Source of the DNA: Massilia sp. Root133
Lineage (GTDB): Bacteria; Pseudomonadota; Gammaproteobacteria; Burkholderiales; Burkholderiaceae_D
Direction of reading: 5' to 3'
Assembly (NCBI RefSeq): GCF_001426525.1
Contig: NZ_LMEW01000015.1
Span: 7,993-71,992, forward strand
DNA: 64,000 nt
Program-made: the position numbers and the translations under genes
In this document: positions 28,279 through 37,812 of the stretch, piece by piece
Layout: every line of letters starts with the position of its first letter
How positions within the stretch are numbered: position 1 is the stretch's first letter
Notes under the pieces: generated by a model
What the model saw: only the letters and a program-made list of their open reading frames with translations
Databases searched by the model: none
What the model was told of the DNA's origin: nothing

Positions 28279-28854
28279 TTGACCGATTCTGCAGCACATT
28301 CGACATCGGCATCCGCGCAAGCGGTGCCTGACGACCTGATCCAGGTCGGCCACATCACCGGCGCCTACGGGCTCCGGGGCGGCGTCCGCGTGACGCCCTA
28401 TTCGATGGATGCGGATGCGCTGCTGAGCGTCAAAACCTGGTGGATCGACAAGCCGTCGCTGCGTCCCGTGCAAATGCGGAACGCGAAGTACCACAGCGGC
28501 GACGTGACGGCCACGCTGGTCGATGTGAACGACCGCGAAGCGGCCGAGGCGCTCAAGGGTGCCACGGTGCAGGTCTCGCGATCGGACTTTCCGGAACTCC
28601 CGGAAGACGAGTATTACTGGACCGACCTGATCGGCTTGGATACGGTCAACTTGCAGGGCGAAGCGCTCGGCAAGGTCTCCGACATGATGCACAATGGCGC
28701 GCAGTCCATCCTGCGGATCACGCCCGTGCCCGATCCGAACGCCGCTCCCGATGCGAAAGCGCCGGAGCGGCTGGTGCCGTTCGTGGACCAGTACGTCAAG
28801 ACGGTCGACTTGCAAGCCAAAGTGATTACCCTGGACTGGGGCCTGGATTATTGA
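28279..28854 (+). CDS. rimM: Ribosome maturation factor RimM
   Basis: A 191-residue 16S rRNA processing factor that binds S19 and matures the 30S head. The N-terminal beta-barrel shows IQVGHITGAYGLRGGVRVTP; the C-terminal PRC-barrel shows YYWTDLIGLDTVN and VPFVDQYVKTVDL. The best start in frame is TTG 28279, 20 bases after rpsP, which matches family length. The first 18 residues are a poorly conserved Ala/Ser tail. Confidence 0.96.
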   Translation: MTDSAAHSTSASAQAVPDDLIQVGHITGAYGLRGGVRVTPYSMDADALLSVKTWWIDKPSLRPVQMRNAKYHSGDVTATLVDVNDREAAEALKGATVQVSRSDFPELPEDEYYWTDLIGLDTVNLQGEALGKVSDMMHNGAQSILRITPVPDPNAAPDAKAPERLVPFVDQYVKTVDLQAKVITLDWGLDY

Positions 28855-28880
28855 TCCCGTCCACCTGAAGCGAGGTCCCG

Positions 28881-29642
28881 ATGCAGTTTGACGTCGTGAG
28901 CTTGTTTCCCGAAATGTTTGCCGCATTGACGCAGTCGGGCGTGACCCGGCGCGCGCACGAGCAGGGCCTGTGGAACCTGTCGATCTGGAATCCGCGCGAT
29001 TTCACGACGGACCGCCACCGCACCGTGGACGATCGCCCGTATGGCGGCGGTCCCGGCATGGTGATGCTGGCCAGGCCGCTCGAAGCGACGATCAACGCGG
29101 CGAAGCAGCGCCAGATCGACATGGGCTTGCCCGCACCGCGCGTCGTGTTCATGTCGCCGCAAGGCAAACCGCTGACGCACGAACGTGTGATGGGCTTGAA
29201 GCACGAGCCCGGTCTCGTCGTGCTGTGCGGACGCTACGAAGCGGTCGACCAGCGTTTGCTGGACCGTGTCGTCGACGAGGAAGTCTCCCTCGGCGATTTC
29301 GTGCTGTCCGGCGGAGAACTCCCTGCGATGGCGCTGATGGATGCCGTGGTGCGGCAGTTGCCCGGTGTGCTGGGTGACGACGCGTCCGCGGTCGAAGACA
29401 GTTTTGTCAACGGCCTGCTGGATTCGCCGCATTACACGCGTCCGGAAGTCTATGAAGGCGTGGCCGTGCCGCCCGTGCTGATGGGTGGCAACCACGCCGA
29501 GATCATGAAGTGGCGCCGCCAGCGTATGCTGGAGGCGACCGCGAAGAAACGGCCGGATCTGCTGGACAAGACGCGTGACGCCGGTCTGCTGACGAAGGCC
29601 GACGAGCAGTTTCTCGCAACCTTGCAAAAGGTCGCGGAATAA
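28881..29642 (+). CDS. trmD: tRNA (guanine-N1-)-methyltransferase
   Basis: A 253-residue SPOUT methyltransferase making m1G37 in tRNAs with G36, which prevents +1 frameshifting. [33 protein letters not shown] and the trefoil-knot SAM site [11 protein letters not shown] with [15 protein letters not shown] are all intact. Third gene of the rpsP operon, 26 bases after rimM. Confidence 0.98.
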   Translation: MQFDVVSLFPEMFAALTQSGVTRRAHEQGLWNLSIWNPRDFTTDRHRTVDDRPYGGGPGMVMLARPLEATINAAKQRQIDMGLPAPRVVFMSPQGKPLTHERVMGLKHEPGLVVLCGRYEAVDQRLLDRVVDEEVSLGDFVLSGGELPAMALMDAVVRQLPGVLGDDASAVEDSFVNGLLDSPHYTRPEVYEGVAVPPVLMGGNHAEIMKWRRQRMLEATAKKRPDLLDKTRDAGLLTKADEQFLATLQKVAE

Positions 29643-29732
29643 AGGCGGTGCCCATCGGGGTATCGCGTGTTTTAATCCCATCCTCTACCGGGCATCGAAC
29701 GCGCCGGCAAGATGGTAATAGGAGTCATACAA

Positions 29733-30119
29733 ATGGATCTGATCCAGCAACTCGAGCAAGAAGAGATTGCGCGCCTCGGCCGCAACATCCCTGATTTCGC
29801 ACCGGGCGACACCGTTGTCGTCAGCGTCAACGTCGTCGAAGGCAACCGCAAGCGCGCCCAGGCATACGAAGGCGTCGTCATCTCGCGTCGTAACCGCGGC
29901 CTGAACTCGAACTTCATCGTTCGCAAGATCTCGTCGGGCGAAGGCGTCGAGCGTACGTTCCAGCTGTACTCGCCGCTGATCGCTTCGATCGAAGTGAAGC
30001 GTCGTGGTGACGTGCGTCGTGCGAAGCTGTACTACCTGCGCGAGCGTTCGGGCAAATCGGCACGTATCAAAGAGAAACTGCCGACTCGCAAAGTCGCTAC
30101 GACCGCTGCTGCGAAGTAA
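29733..30119 (+). CDS. rplS: 50S ribosomal protein L19
   Basis: A 128-residue L19 at the 30S-50S interface. [36 protein letters not shown] and [15 protein letters not shown] are conserved. ATG 29733 is chosen over an upstream codon at 29712 because it follows GGAG at the right distance and matches the family start. A short C-terminal Ala/Thr tail extends the protein slightly. Last gene of the operon; a terminator follows at 30136. Confidence 0.98.
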   Translation: MDLIQQLEQEEIARLGRNIPDFAPGDTVVVSVNVVEGNRKRAQAYEGVVISRRNRGLNSNFIVRKISSGEGVERTFQLYSPLIASIEVKRRGDVRRAKLYYLRERSGKSARIKEKLPTRKVATTAAAK

Positions 30120-30135
30120 TAGCGTCTGTGCTAGG

Positions 30136-30168
30136 GAAAAGGCATCCGGTCGGATGCCTTTTTCTTTT
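30136..30168 (+). terminator. Rho-independent terminator of the rpsP operon
   Basis: GGCATCC/GGATGCC arms with a short loop, flanked by A residues on the left and TTTTTCTTTT on the right, 17 bases after rplS. Confidence 0.9.
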
Positions 30169-30179
30169 GGAGACAGCCT

Positions 30180-30845
30180 TTGGCAAAATTGCATATCGAT
30201 CCCAAGCGCCTGCCCGTCGACGCGATCGCCGGCGAGCCCGCGTTGCCGGCCGAGCGCCTGGAGGTGGCCTGGCTGCGCGAGCGCCTCGCCCATCCGTCGT
30301 CGTGGGTGCCGGAATTGCCCGAGGACATGCGCGAGCGCTTCCCCACGCTGCGCCGCGCGGCCGTCCTCGTGCCCCTCGTGCGCCGGCCGGACGGCCTCAC
30401 GGTCTTGTTGACGCAGCGCACCGAACACCTGAGCAACCACGCCGGCCAGGTCAGCTTCCCCGGCGGCCGTGCGGAAGAGGACGACTCGTCGCCCATCGAG
30501 ACCGCGCTGCGCGAGACGGAGGAAGAGATCGGCCTCACGCGCCGCCACGTCGAGATCGTCGGCGTGCTGCCCGACCACGTCACCGCGTCCGCCTACATCG
30601 TCACGCCCGTCGTGGGCCTCGTCACGCCGCCGTTCGACCTCACGGCCGAATCGAACGAAGTGGCCGACATCTTCGAAGTGCCCTTGCGGTTCCTCATGGA
30701 CGGCATGAACCACCAGATCATGTCGTTCGACCTGCCGGACGGCGCCGGCCGCCGCAGTTTTTATGCGATGCCGTACGAACGCTTCTTCATCTGGGGAGCG
30801 ACAGCAGGTATGCTCCGGAATTTGTTTCATTTGTTACGCGCCTGA
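30180..30845 (+). CDS. NUDIX hydrolase, CoA pyrophosphatase type
   Basis: A 221-residue hydrolase likely to split CoA or its derivatives into phosphopantetheine and 3',5'-ADP. The Nudix box is complete: GGRAEEDDSSPIETALRETE followed by EEIGL. The upstream segment VLLTQRTEHLSNHAGQVSFP matches the CoA-pyrophosphatase (NUDT7/YeaB) signature, which separates it from other Nudix groups. The start is TTG 30180, just beyond the operon terminator; no ATG fits better. Confidence 0.9.
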   Translation: MAKLHIDPKRLPVDAIAGEPALPAERLEVAWLRERLAHPSSWVPELPEDMRERFPTLRRAAVLVPLVRRPDGLTVLLTQRTEHLSNHAGQVSFPGGRAEEDDSSPIETALRETEEEIGLTRRHVEIVGVLPDHVTASAYIVTPVVGLVTPPFDLTAESNEVADIFEVPLRFLMDGMNHQIMSFDLPDGAGRRSFYAMPYERFFIWGATAGMLRNLFHLLRA

Positions 30846-30848
30846 CCA

Positions 30849-30979
30849 GGCACGTCGAAAAACCTGCTGCGCGTTGCATATTGGCGGGGGCGCCTAGCCC
30901 TGCGATGCTCACTGTACTTTCGTACAGCTGCGCTTCTCGGCCAAATCTGCTGCCGCTCGTGACGGTTTTTCGAGGTGCC
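30849..30979. repeat. Inverted-repeat-bounded 131-bp element
   Basis: GGCACGTCGAAAAACC at 30849 and its near-perfect inverse (15 of 16) at 30964-30979 bound a 131-bp segment just after the NUDIX stop. Inside is a second perfect hairpin, TGTAC-tttc-GTACA. No open frame explains it. It may be a dispersed repeat or a structured transcript end; no second copy is in the window. Confidence 0.55.
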
Positions 30980-31061
30980 TTAATGGGCATAGACTCCGGT
31001 CGGTCTCTGCGCTACCCTAGCGGGCAAATGAAGTAAGGCAACAACGTACAAAGGACCGTGC

Positions 31062-32021
31062 ATGACTTTTTTCTCCATTCTGTGCGCGCTGCTCATCGAA
31101 CAGCTGAAGCCGCTGCGCGCGGATAACCAGATCTACGCCGAGATCAAGCGCTTTGCCATGAAGATCGAGAGCTGGTTCAATGCCGGCCAGGTCAGTCATG
31201 GCCGGCTGGGCTGGTTCCTGATGATGGCCGCGCTGATGGTGCCGACGGCCGTCATCTACGGCGTCCTCGTGTACTACCGCTTCGTGTTCGCCGCGTTCGC
31301 CTGGAACGTGCTGATCGTCTACCTGACGCTCGGTTTCCGCCACTACAGCCATTACTTCACGTCGATCCAGTTCGCCCTCAACGCGGGCGACGAGGCGACG
31401 GCGCGGACACTCCTGGCCGAGTGGGCCAGGATCGACACGGTCGGCATGGATACCGCCGAGATCGCCCGCATCGCCGTCGAAAAATCCCTGATCACGACGC
31501 ACCGCAACGTGTTCGGCGTGTTCTTCTGGTTCCTGATGCCGCTGGGCCCGGCCTGCGCCGTCATGTACCGCGTGTCCGAATACCTCGCGCGCGCGTGGAA
31601 CGAACCGGATCATATGCGCAACGAGGCATTCGGCCAGTTCGCGGCCCGTGCGTTCTACTGGATCGACTGGATCCCAGTGCGCCTGACGGCGATCGCGTTT
31701 GCCGTGGTCGGCAATTTCGAGGATGCGATCTATGCGTGGCGCAATTTCGCCAATCGTTGGACCGACGAATCGAAAGGCATCATCCTGGCCGCGGGCGGCG
31801 GCGCGATGGGCGTGCGCCTCGGCAGCCCGGCCGAGAACGCGCCGCACGTCCTGCCGGCCGACGCGGCGACGGTCGACAGCACCGCCAGCGAGGACGACAT
31901 GCTGCCCGGCGACGAGCCGAGCGTGCGCGCACTGCAAAGTACGGTCGGCCTGGTCTGGCGCGCGCTGTTATTATGGATGCTGCTCCTGCTGTTGCTGTCG
32001 GGCGCAGTCCTGCTCGGTTGA
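31062..32021 (+). CDS. CobD/CbiB-family membrane protein
   Basis: A 319-residue integral membrane protein. It starts MTFFSILCALLIEQLKPLR and has four or more hydrophobic segments (for example GWFLMMAALMVPTAVIYGV, near the end WMLLLLLLSGAVLL). The pattern of short charged loops, DEATARTLLAEWARIDTVGM and GVFFWFLMPLGPACAVMYR, matches the CobD/CbiB family, which condenses adenosylcobyric acid with aminopropanol phosphate; AmpE is a sister group. Because no cobalamin genes surround it, a real role in B12 synthesis is uncertain. GTG/ATG choice: ATG 31062. Confidence 0.75.
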   Translation: MTFFSILCALLIEQLKPLRADNQIYAEIKRFAMKIESWFNAGQVSHGRLGWFLMMAALMVPTAVIYGVLVYYRFVFAAFAWNVLIVYLTLGFRHYSHYFTSIQFALNAGDEATARTLLAEWARIDTVGMDTAEIARIAVEKSLITTHRNVFGVFFWFLMPLGPACAVMYRVSEYLARAWNEPDHMRNEAFGQFAARAFYWIDWIPVRLTAIAFAVVGNFEDAIYAWRNFANRWTDESKGIILAAGGGAMGVRLGSPAENAPHVLPADAATVDSTASEDDMLPGDEPSVRALQSTVGLVWRALLLWMLLLLLLSGAVLLG

Positions 32022-32084
32022 TGTCCATCGTGCCGGTTCGACAAGAGCCGGCACATGGGGCTCGTCCGCAGGTCTTCTATAAGA

Positions 32085-32090
32085 TATAAT
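32085..32090 (+). promoter_or_regulatory. Candidate -10 box for the DUF3579 gene
   Basis: A perfect TATAAT lies 45 bases upstream of the ATG at 32135 inside an AT-rich patch. No matching -35 found. Confidence 0.4.
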
Positions 32091-32134
32091 AGTCGGGTTG
32101 TTCTCATCCACGCCTTTGTTTCAGAAGCCGCACT

Positions 32135-32479
32135 ATGGCCGACTCACCGCAAACCGGGAAAGGCGCCGACGAATTCTTCATTCTCGGCGTGACAAGTAAG
32201 GGCAGGCAATTCCGCCCGAGTGACTGGGCCGAGCGTCTGTGCGGCGTCATGTCGTGTTTCCGGCCGGCCGGCAGCGGTGGCCCGAACGCCCACCTGAAGT
32301 TCTCGCCCTACGTGCACCCGACCGTCGTGAACGGTGTCAAGGCGGTCGTCGTGAACAATGCCCTCAAAAGCATCGAACCGCTGGCCTACCACTTCGTGTG
32401 CAATTTCGCCAAAGACAACGACCTGCAAGTCGTCGAGGCGTGCTTCGTCCCGCCGGCGGACGAAAAAAAGAAGTCCTGA
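32135..32479 (+). CDS. DUF3579 protein
   Basis: A 114-residue soluble protein with the DUF3579 pattern: FILGVTSKGRQFRPSDWAER, then a conserved LKFSPYVHPTVVNGVKAVVV and a short C-terminal strand ending VVEACFVPP. The family is small, common in Betaproteobacteria and without known function. Strong -10 box upstream suggests its own promoter. Confidence 0.88.
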   Translation: MADSPQTGKGADEFFILGVTSKGRQFRPSDWAERLCGVMSCFRPAGSGGPNAHLKFSPYVHPTVVNGVKAVVVNNALKSIEPLAYHFVCNFAKDNDLQVVEACFVPPADEKKKS

Positions 32480-32541
32480 TCTACCTCAAACCCTCATCGA
32501 TGCACCATGGGTAGCTTGAACGTTTGACGTTGGAGCTCGCC

Positions 32542-32991
32542 ATGGAAGTCGGAAAACTCTGCACGGTCGACACCGTCTGCTGCGCCCGCGATGAAAGCGT
32601 GCAGGGTGCGGCCTTACTCATGCGCAAACATCACGTGGGCGACATCGTCGTCGTCGACGACGTCGATGGCGAACGCACGCCCGCCGGCATCGTCACGGAC
32701 CGCGACATCGTCGTCTCCGTCGTCGCCCTCGGCCTCGATCCGGCCGGCCTGCAGGTCGGCGACATCATGACGGACGACCTGCTCACGGCCGACGAGCACG
32801 ACGACGTCTCCGTCACCATCGAACGCATGCGCCTGCGCGGCATCCGGCGCGTGCCCGTCGTGGGCGAGGGCGGGCGCCTCGCGGGCATCGTCAGCGCGGA
32901 CGACCTGCTCGGCTTCCTGGCCGAGGAAATGGAAGACCTCGCCCGCATCAGCCCTTACCAGCAACAGCACGAACGCCGGGTGCGGCAATAA
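32542..32991 (+). CDS. CBS-domain protein
   Basis: A 149-residue protein made of two CBS motifs (roughly residues 8-63 and 73-130), a pair that binds adenosyl ligands such as AMP or SAM. GIVTDRDIVVSVVALGLDP and LAGIVSADDLLGFLAEE are the characteristic strand-helix segments. ATG 32542 follows GGAG; an in-frame TTG at 32524 is less likely. No enzyme domain is attached, so it is probably a regulatory sensor of unknown partner. Confidence 0.9.
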   Translation: MEVGKLCTVDTVCCARDESVQGAALLMRKHHVGDIVVVDDVDGERTPAGIVTDRDIVVSVVALGLDPAGLQVGDIMTDDLLTADEHDDVSVTIERMRLRGIRRVPVVGEGGRLAGIVSADDLLGFLAEEMEDLARISPYQQQHERRVRQ

Positions 32992-33058
32992 TGGTAAGCC
33001 TGGCCTAAGTACCCGTCTGTTACCATGTCCCGAGGACAACAGTAACTGACGGAGTGAC

Positions 33059-35791
33059 ATGAGCTTGACGTTTTTCCAGCGCGGCCTGGCCGCTTATACG
33101 GTCGCGGGCGGCCTGACGTTCATCGCGGCCGGCAGCGCCTTCGCTTTCGACCTGCCCAAGGGCGTCGTGCAAGGCCCGTCCGTCGAAGGCATCACGGAGT
33201 ACCGCCTGCCGAACGGCCTGAAAGTGCTGCTGTTCCCCGATTCGTCGCGACCCACCGTCACCGTCAACGTCACGTACCTCGTCGGCTCGCGCCACGAGAA
33301 TTATGGCGAGACGGGCATGGCCCACCTGCTGGAACACCTGATGTTCAAGGGGAGCCCGAAGCACCCCGACATCACGCGCCAGTTCCAGGACCGCGGCATG
33401 CAGTTCAACGGCACGACGTCGCTCGACCGCACGAATTACTACGAAGTGTTCCAGGCGTCGGACGATAACCTCAACTGGGCGCTGGGCATGGAAGCGGACC
33501 GCATGACGCATTCCAGCATCGCGAAGAAGGACCTCGATTCCGAAATGACGGTCGTGCGCAACGAGTACGAAAACGGCGAGAACTCGCCGGGTGCCGTCCT
33601 CATGAAGCGCATGCAGAGCGTGGCCTACGACTGGCATTCGTATGGCCGCTCGACGATCGGCAACAAGAGCGACATCGAGAACGTCGGGATCTCGAACCTG
33701 CAGAATTTTTATCACACGTATTACCAGCCGGACAATGCCGTGCTGCTCGTCGCGGGCAAGTTCGATCCCGCGAAAACCCTGCTGTCGATCAACCGCCTGT
33801 TCGGCGCGATCCCGAAGCCGAAACGCACGTTGCCGGAATTCTGGACGGTCGAGCCCACGCAGGACGGCGACCGTACGTTCACCGTGCGGCGCCAGGGCGA
33901 CGTGCAGATCGTCGCGCTCGGCTACAAGGTGCCGTCCGGCCTGCACGACGACAGCGACGTGCTGAGTTTCGCCTCGACCATCCTCGGCGATTCGCCGACG
34001 GGCCGCCTCCACAAGCTGCTCGTCGAGACGGGCAAGGCGAGCCAGGTATTCGCCTATGGCCAGACGGGCTATGCGCCCGGCCTGCAATACTTCGGCGCCG
34101 TGGTGAAGAAGGACGCGCCGCTCGAACCCGTGCGCGCCGCCCTCACGCAGGCCGTGGAAGAGTTTGCCAAGAACCCGCCGACGCCGGAAGAAATGGAGCG
34201 CACGAAGCGCACCTTCCTGAACGAATTCGAGCGCAGCCTGAACGATCCGCAGCAGGTCGGCGTCGCACTGTCGGAAGTGATTGCGCTGGGCGACTGGCGC
34301 CTGTTCTTCGTCGGCCGCGACCGCGTCAACAAGATTACGTCGGAACAGGTTGCCGCGGCAGCGGGGCGCTATTTCAAGCGCGATAACCGCGTCACGGGCG
34401 AGTTCATCCCGGACGACAATCCACAACGCGCCGTCATCCCGCCCGCGCCCAGCGTGCAAAGCCTGCTCAAGGATTTCAAGCCGCAGGCATCCACCCTGAG
34501 CGCCGAGGACTTCGATCCGAGCCAGGCCAACATCATGAAACGCACGACGCTGACGACGGCGGGCGGGGTGAAACTGGCCTTGCTGCCGAAGAAGAACCGC
34601 GGCCAGACGGTCACCGTCGACCTGCGCCAGCACATCGGCGACGAGCAGAACCTGTTCGGCAAGGCGGCACTGCCGGGGCTGACGAACGCGATGCTGATGC
34701 GCGGCACGACGAAGTACGACCGCGTGCAGCTGGCCGACGCCTTCGACAAGCTCAAGATTTCCGGCAGCCTCACGCACTTCCAGACGACGCGCGACAACCT
34801 GCCCGAAGCGCTGAAACTCGTCGCCCACGTGCTGCGCGAACCGAGCTTTCCGGCTGCCGAATTCGAACAATTGCGCCAGCAATCGATCGTCGGGCTGGAA
34901 GCGAGCCGCAGCGAGCCGACCAACGTGGCATCGCGCGCGCTGAACGAGCATTTTGATGTTTATCCCAAGGGCGATATCCGCCACGAAACGACGCTCGAGG
35001 AAGATCTTGCGGACCTCAAGGGCGCGACGCTGGACCAGGTCAAGGCCTTCCACCGCGACTACTACGGCACCGTGCCGGCCGAGATGGCCATCGTGGGCGA
35101 TTTCGATGCGCAGGCGATCGCGCCGCTCGTCGACCAGCTGTTCGGCGGGTGGAAGGCCCCGATGCACGTGGCGCCCGTGCTGCGCAAGAACGGCGACATC
35201 GCGCCCATCCATACGTTCCTGAATACGCCCGACAAGGAAAACGGTTTTTATACGGCGCGGATCAACGTCGATCTCAACGTCGAGGATCCGGATTATCCGG
35301 CGCTGATGCTGGCCGATTACATCTTCGGCGGGGGCGGCATGCGCTCGCGCCTGATGGACCGCATCCGCCAGAAAGAGGGGCTGTCGTATGGCGGTGGTTC
35401 GAACCTTGTCCCCGGCGACCTCGACCGTGCCGGCATGTTCGCGATCAGCGCCATCGCCGCGCCGCAGAACCTGGCCAAGGTGGACGCCGCCGTGCGCGAG
35501 GAACTCCTGCGCGTGCTCAAGGATGGCTTCACGACGGCGGAACTCGCCGGCGCCAAGTCGGGTCTGATGCAACAGAGGATCCAGAACCGTGCCGACGACG
35601 GCGCGCTGGCCGCCGGCTGGACGTCGTACATGTATCGCGGCCGCACGTTCGAGTGGTCGGCCGAGTTCGAGCAGCGTTTGATGGCCGTCACCTTGCCCCA
35701 GCTGAACGCAGCATTCCGCAAGGCGGTCGACCCCGCGAAGATGTCCGTCGTCATGGCTGGAGACAAGGCAAAAGTGAAACCTGCACCCTGA
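33059..35791 (+). CDS. Secreted M16-family zinc peptidase, two-lobed
   Basis: A 910-residue exported peptidase. A signal peptide (residues 1 to about 29, ending AGSAFAF) precedes two M16 lobes. The first carries the inverted zinc motif HLLEH at 89-93, with the downstream glutamate in NEYENGENSPG; the second (from about 490) lacks an HxxEH and would complete the clamp, as in pitrilysin-like and mitochondrial-type enzymes. Likely substrates are short peptides in the periplasm. GGAGTG ribosome site precedes the ATG. Single gene. Confidence 0.93.
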   Translation: MSLTFFQRGLAAYTVAGGLTFIAAGSAFAFDLPKGVVQGPSVEGITEYRLPNGLKVLLFPDSSRPTVTVNVTYLVGSRHENYGETGMAHLLEHLMFKGSPKHPDITRQFQDRGMQFNGTTSLDRTNYYEVFQASDDNLNWALGMEADRMTHSSIAKKDLDSEMTVVRNEYENGENSPGAVLMKRMQSVAYDWHSYGRSTIGNKSDIENVGISNLQNFYHTYYQPDNAVLLVAGKFDPAKTLLSINRLFGAIPKPKRTLPEFWTVEPTQDGDRTFTVRRQGDVQIVALGYKVPSGLHDDSDVLSFASTILGDSPTGRLHKLLVETGKASQVFAYGQTGYAPGLQYFGAVVKKDAPLEPVRAALTQAVEEFAKNPPTPEEMERTKRTFLNEFERSLNDPQQVGVALSEVIALGDWRLFFVGRDRVNKITSEQVAAAAGRYFKRDNRVTGEFIPDDNPQRAVIPPAPSVQSLLKDFKPQASTLSAEDFDPSQANIMKRTTLTTAGGVKLALLPKKNRGQTVTVDLRQHIGDEQNLFGKAALPGLTNAMLMRGTTKYDRVQLADAFDKLKISGSLTHFQTTRDNLPEALKLVAHVLREPSFPAAEFEQLRQQSIVGLEASRSEPTNVASRALNEHFDVYPKGDIRHETTLEEDLADLKGATLDQVKAFHRDYYGTVPAEMAIVGDFDAQAIAPLVDQLFGGWKAPMHVAPVLRKNGDIAPIHTFLNTPDKENGFYTARINVDLNVEDPDYPALMLADYIFGGGGMRSRLMDRIRQKEGLSYGGGSNLVPGDLDRAGMFAISAIAAPQNLAKVDAAVREELLRVLKDGFTTAELAGAKSGLMQQRIQNRADDGALAAGWTSYMYRGRTFEWSAEFEQRLMAVTLPQLNAAFRKAVDPAKMSVVMAGDKAKVKPAP

Positions 35792-35929
35792 TTGCAACAC
35801 TCGGCCGTTCATTAACTTGCAGAATGGCTGAGAAACTTGGTCAATGCCCGGGACGGGCGCTATCATGTTGCCTGAGCGCAGTATTGCTTGTAGGAAGCAA
35901 AGCTTGCGTCGGGATATTGAAAAGGAAGC

Positions 35930-36724
35930 ATGATGAAGGGCATGACCAAGCAGACTCCGAGCGGCATTTCGTATGCAGGCAAGGTAGTGCTGGTAACCGG
36001 GGGCGCCAGCGGCATCGGCCGGGCGACGGCGCTGGCATTCGGACGCGCGGGCGCCTGTGTCGTCATCGCCGACACGTCGGTCGACGGCGGCCACATGACT
36101 GCGGCCCTGATCGTCGAAGCGGGCGGCAAGGCGCTGTTTGTGAAATCCAATGTCACGGTCGCGGCGGACGTCGAGGCCTTGATGGACAAGGCGGTCGGCC
36201 ATTACGGCCGCATCGACTGCGCCGTCAATGGCGCCGCTGTCGAGGAAGAATACCTGCCGCTGGCCGAAGGCGAGGACGACCAGTTCGACCGCATCATGGG
36301 CGTCAACGTCAAGGGTGTCTGGCTGTGCATGAAGAGCCAGCTGCGCCAGATGCTCAAGCAGGAAGGCGGCGGCGTGATCGTCAACATCGCGGACGCCGGC
36401 GGCCTCGTGGCGGCACCGCACCGCGCGATCTACTCGGCGTCCAAGCACGCCGTCGTCGGCCTGACGAAGAGCGCGGCCGTCGAATATGCCAAGGACGGCA
36501 TCCGCGTCAACAGCGTGTGCCCGGGCGCCGTCAAGACCCCGATGCTGGCGCGCATGCTCGAGCGCGAGCCGGGGCGCGACAAGAGGCTCAAGGCGGCGCA
36601 TCCGATGGGACGCATCGCCGACCCGTCCGAAATCGCCAACGCGGCGCTGTGGCTATGCTCGGAGCAGGCGTCGTTCGTCACCGGCCACCAACTGGCCATC
36701 GATGGCGGCCTGACGGCGATCTGA
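35930..36724 (+). CDS. Short-chain dehydrogenase/reductase
   Basis: A 264-residue classical SDR. The NAD(P)-binding TGGASGIGRA is near residue 22, the structural VNGAAVEEE replaces the usual NNAG, and the catalytic YSASKHAV and preceding serine region (IADAGGLVAAP) are present in modified form: the usual catalytic Ser before the Tyr is not obvious. NSVCPGAVKTPM and the C-terminal GHQLAIDGGLTAI complete the fold. Substrate unknown. ATG 35930 follows AAAGGAAGC. Confidence 0.9.
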   Translation: MMKGMTKQTPSGISYAGKVVLVTGGASGIGRATALAFGRAGACVVIADTSVDGGHMTAALIVEAGGKALFVKSNVTVAADVEALMDKAVGHYGRIDCAVNGAAVEEEYLPLAEGEDDQFDRIMGVNVKGVWLCMKSQLRQMLKQEGGGVIVNIADAGGLVAAPHRAIYSASKHAVVGLTKSAAVEYAKDGIRVNSVCPGAVKTPMLARMLEREPGRDKRLKAAHPMGRIADPSEIANAALWLCSEQASFVTGHQLAIDGGLTAI

Positions 36725-36735
36725 CGGGCGTTTGC

Positions 36736-36993
36736 CTACCGTTTCTTGTGGGTGGCGCGCTGTTGCTTCGCTTGCGTGCTCACCCGGGCCTGGCGTGCCT
36801 TGTATAACGCCACGGCATCCTCGCGCGCACGCGTGAGCGTCCGCATGTCCGGATGGTCGTCGTGCGGCGAAAAATACTCGGCCGCCTGCGCGTCGACGAC
36901 GAGCTTGATGGCGGTGGCGTCGTCGAGGTCGTACAGCTCGGTCAGCAGGGTGGCGACTTCGTCGAGATAGGCTTCGTAGGTCAGGTTGGTCAT
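36736..36993 (-). CDS. Small protein of unknown function
   Basis: An 85-residue protein starting MTNLTYEAYLDEVATLLTEL. It is helical, acidic in the first half and basic at the C-terminus (QQRATHKKR). No domain recognised. Convergent with the SDR gene, 11 bases apart, and 23 bases downstream of the GntR gene on the same strand, so it may share its transcript. Confidence 0.65.
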   Translation of the reverse strand: MTNLTYEAYLDEVATLLTELYDLDDATAIKLVVDAQAAEYFSPHDDHPDMRTLTRAREDAVALYKARQARVSTQAKQQRATHKKR

Positions 36994-37016
36994 GGCGTTG
37001 TTGTTGTAAAAGTTGA

Positions 37017-37757
37017 TCAGCCGGCGCTCAGCTCGGCCACGAAGTCGTACATGTCGCCCCGAAAATAGGAGCGGCAGAATTCCACGGCCTGGCCGTCTGG
37101 CAGAAAGCCCAGCCGTTCCACGCACAGGCCCGCATCGCCTTCCCGCGATTGCAGCAGCTTCGCCTGCTCGGCGTTCAGCAGCAGCGCGGACAGGCGCTGC
37201 AGCGCGCGCACGGGGCGCTTGCCGTTCGCTTCCAGCGCTTCGTACATCGACACGTCCACCGCATCCAGCGAGGGCAGGGCGGACGCGGCAATGGTCGCGT
37301 ATTCCAGGCACATCGGCATGTCGTCGGCGTAGCGGATGCGGTTGAAGCGATAGACGGCGGCGCCCGGCGAGAGACCGAGACGCAGCGCTTCTTCCGGCGT
37401 CACCAATCCTTCCGAGCGCTTGAGCCAGACGCTGCGCGGCGTACGGCCGCGCGAGCGCATGTCTTCCGAAAACGACGTCAGCTTCGCGAAATTCTTTTCG
37501 ATGCGCGTGTTGATGAAATTGCCTGACCCCGCGCGGCGCACGAGCAGGCCTTCCTCGACGAGGCCGTCGATCGCCTTGCGCACCGTGATGCGCGAGACGT
37601 CCAGTTCGGCCGCGAGCTGGCGCTCGGCCGGCAAGGCTTCCGCCGGGCCGTAGACGCCCCGGTCGATCGCGTCGCGCAGGGCGCGCTGCAATTGCTGGTA
37701 GAGCGGCAGGTTGCTGGTGGCGGAGAGCTGGTGCATCAGCTGCGCGAGGTGGGACAT
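37017..37757 (-). CDS. GntR/HutC-family regulator with UTRA domain
   Basis: A 246-residue repressor-type regulator. Residues about 18-80 form a GntR winged helix-turn-helix (ALPAERQLAAELDVSRITVR, KAIDGLVEEGLLVRRAGSG); about 95-235 is a UTRA ligand domain. This HutC subfamily includes NagR and DasR, which respond to phosphorylated amino sugars. The amino-sugar operon 3 kb away (42.0-45.0 kb) is a plausible target, but no shared operator has been shown. ATG 37757 begins MSHLAQLMHQ. Confidence 0.9.
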   Translation of the reverse strand: MSHLAQLMHQLSATSNLPLYQQLQRALRDAIDRGVYGPAEALPAERQLAAELDVSRITVRKAIDGLVEEGLLVRRAGSGNFINTRIEKNFAKLTSFSEDMRSRGRTPRSVWLKRSEGLVTPEEALRLGLSPGAAVYRFNRIRYADDMPMCLEYATIAASALPSLDAVDVSMYEALEANGKRPVRALQRLSALLLNAEQAKLLQSREGDAGLCVERLGFLPDGQAVEFCRSYFRGDMYDFVAELSAG

Positions 37758-37812
37758 GCGGCGGGGTTCATTGGCAAGCGATCCCCGGATGATACCAAAA
37801 AAAGACCGCCCG

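Noticed and set aside
31062..32021. Cobalamin biosynthesis role for the CobD-like gene
   Set aside because: No other B12 gene is nearby, so the family name is kept but not the pathway.
35396..35420. tRNA-like GGTTCGAACC word
   Set aside because: It lies inside the M16 peptidase coding sequence, with no cloverleaf around it. No tRNA gene found in the window.
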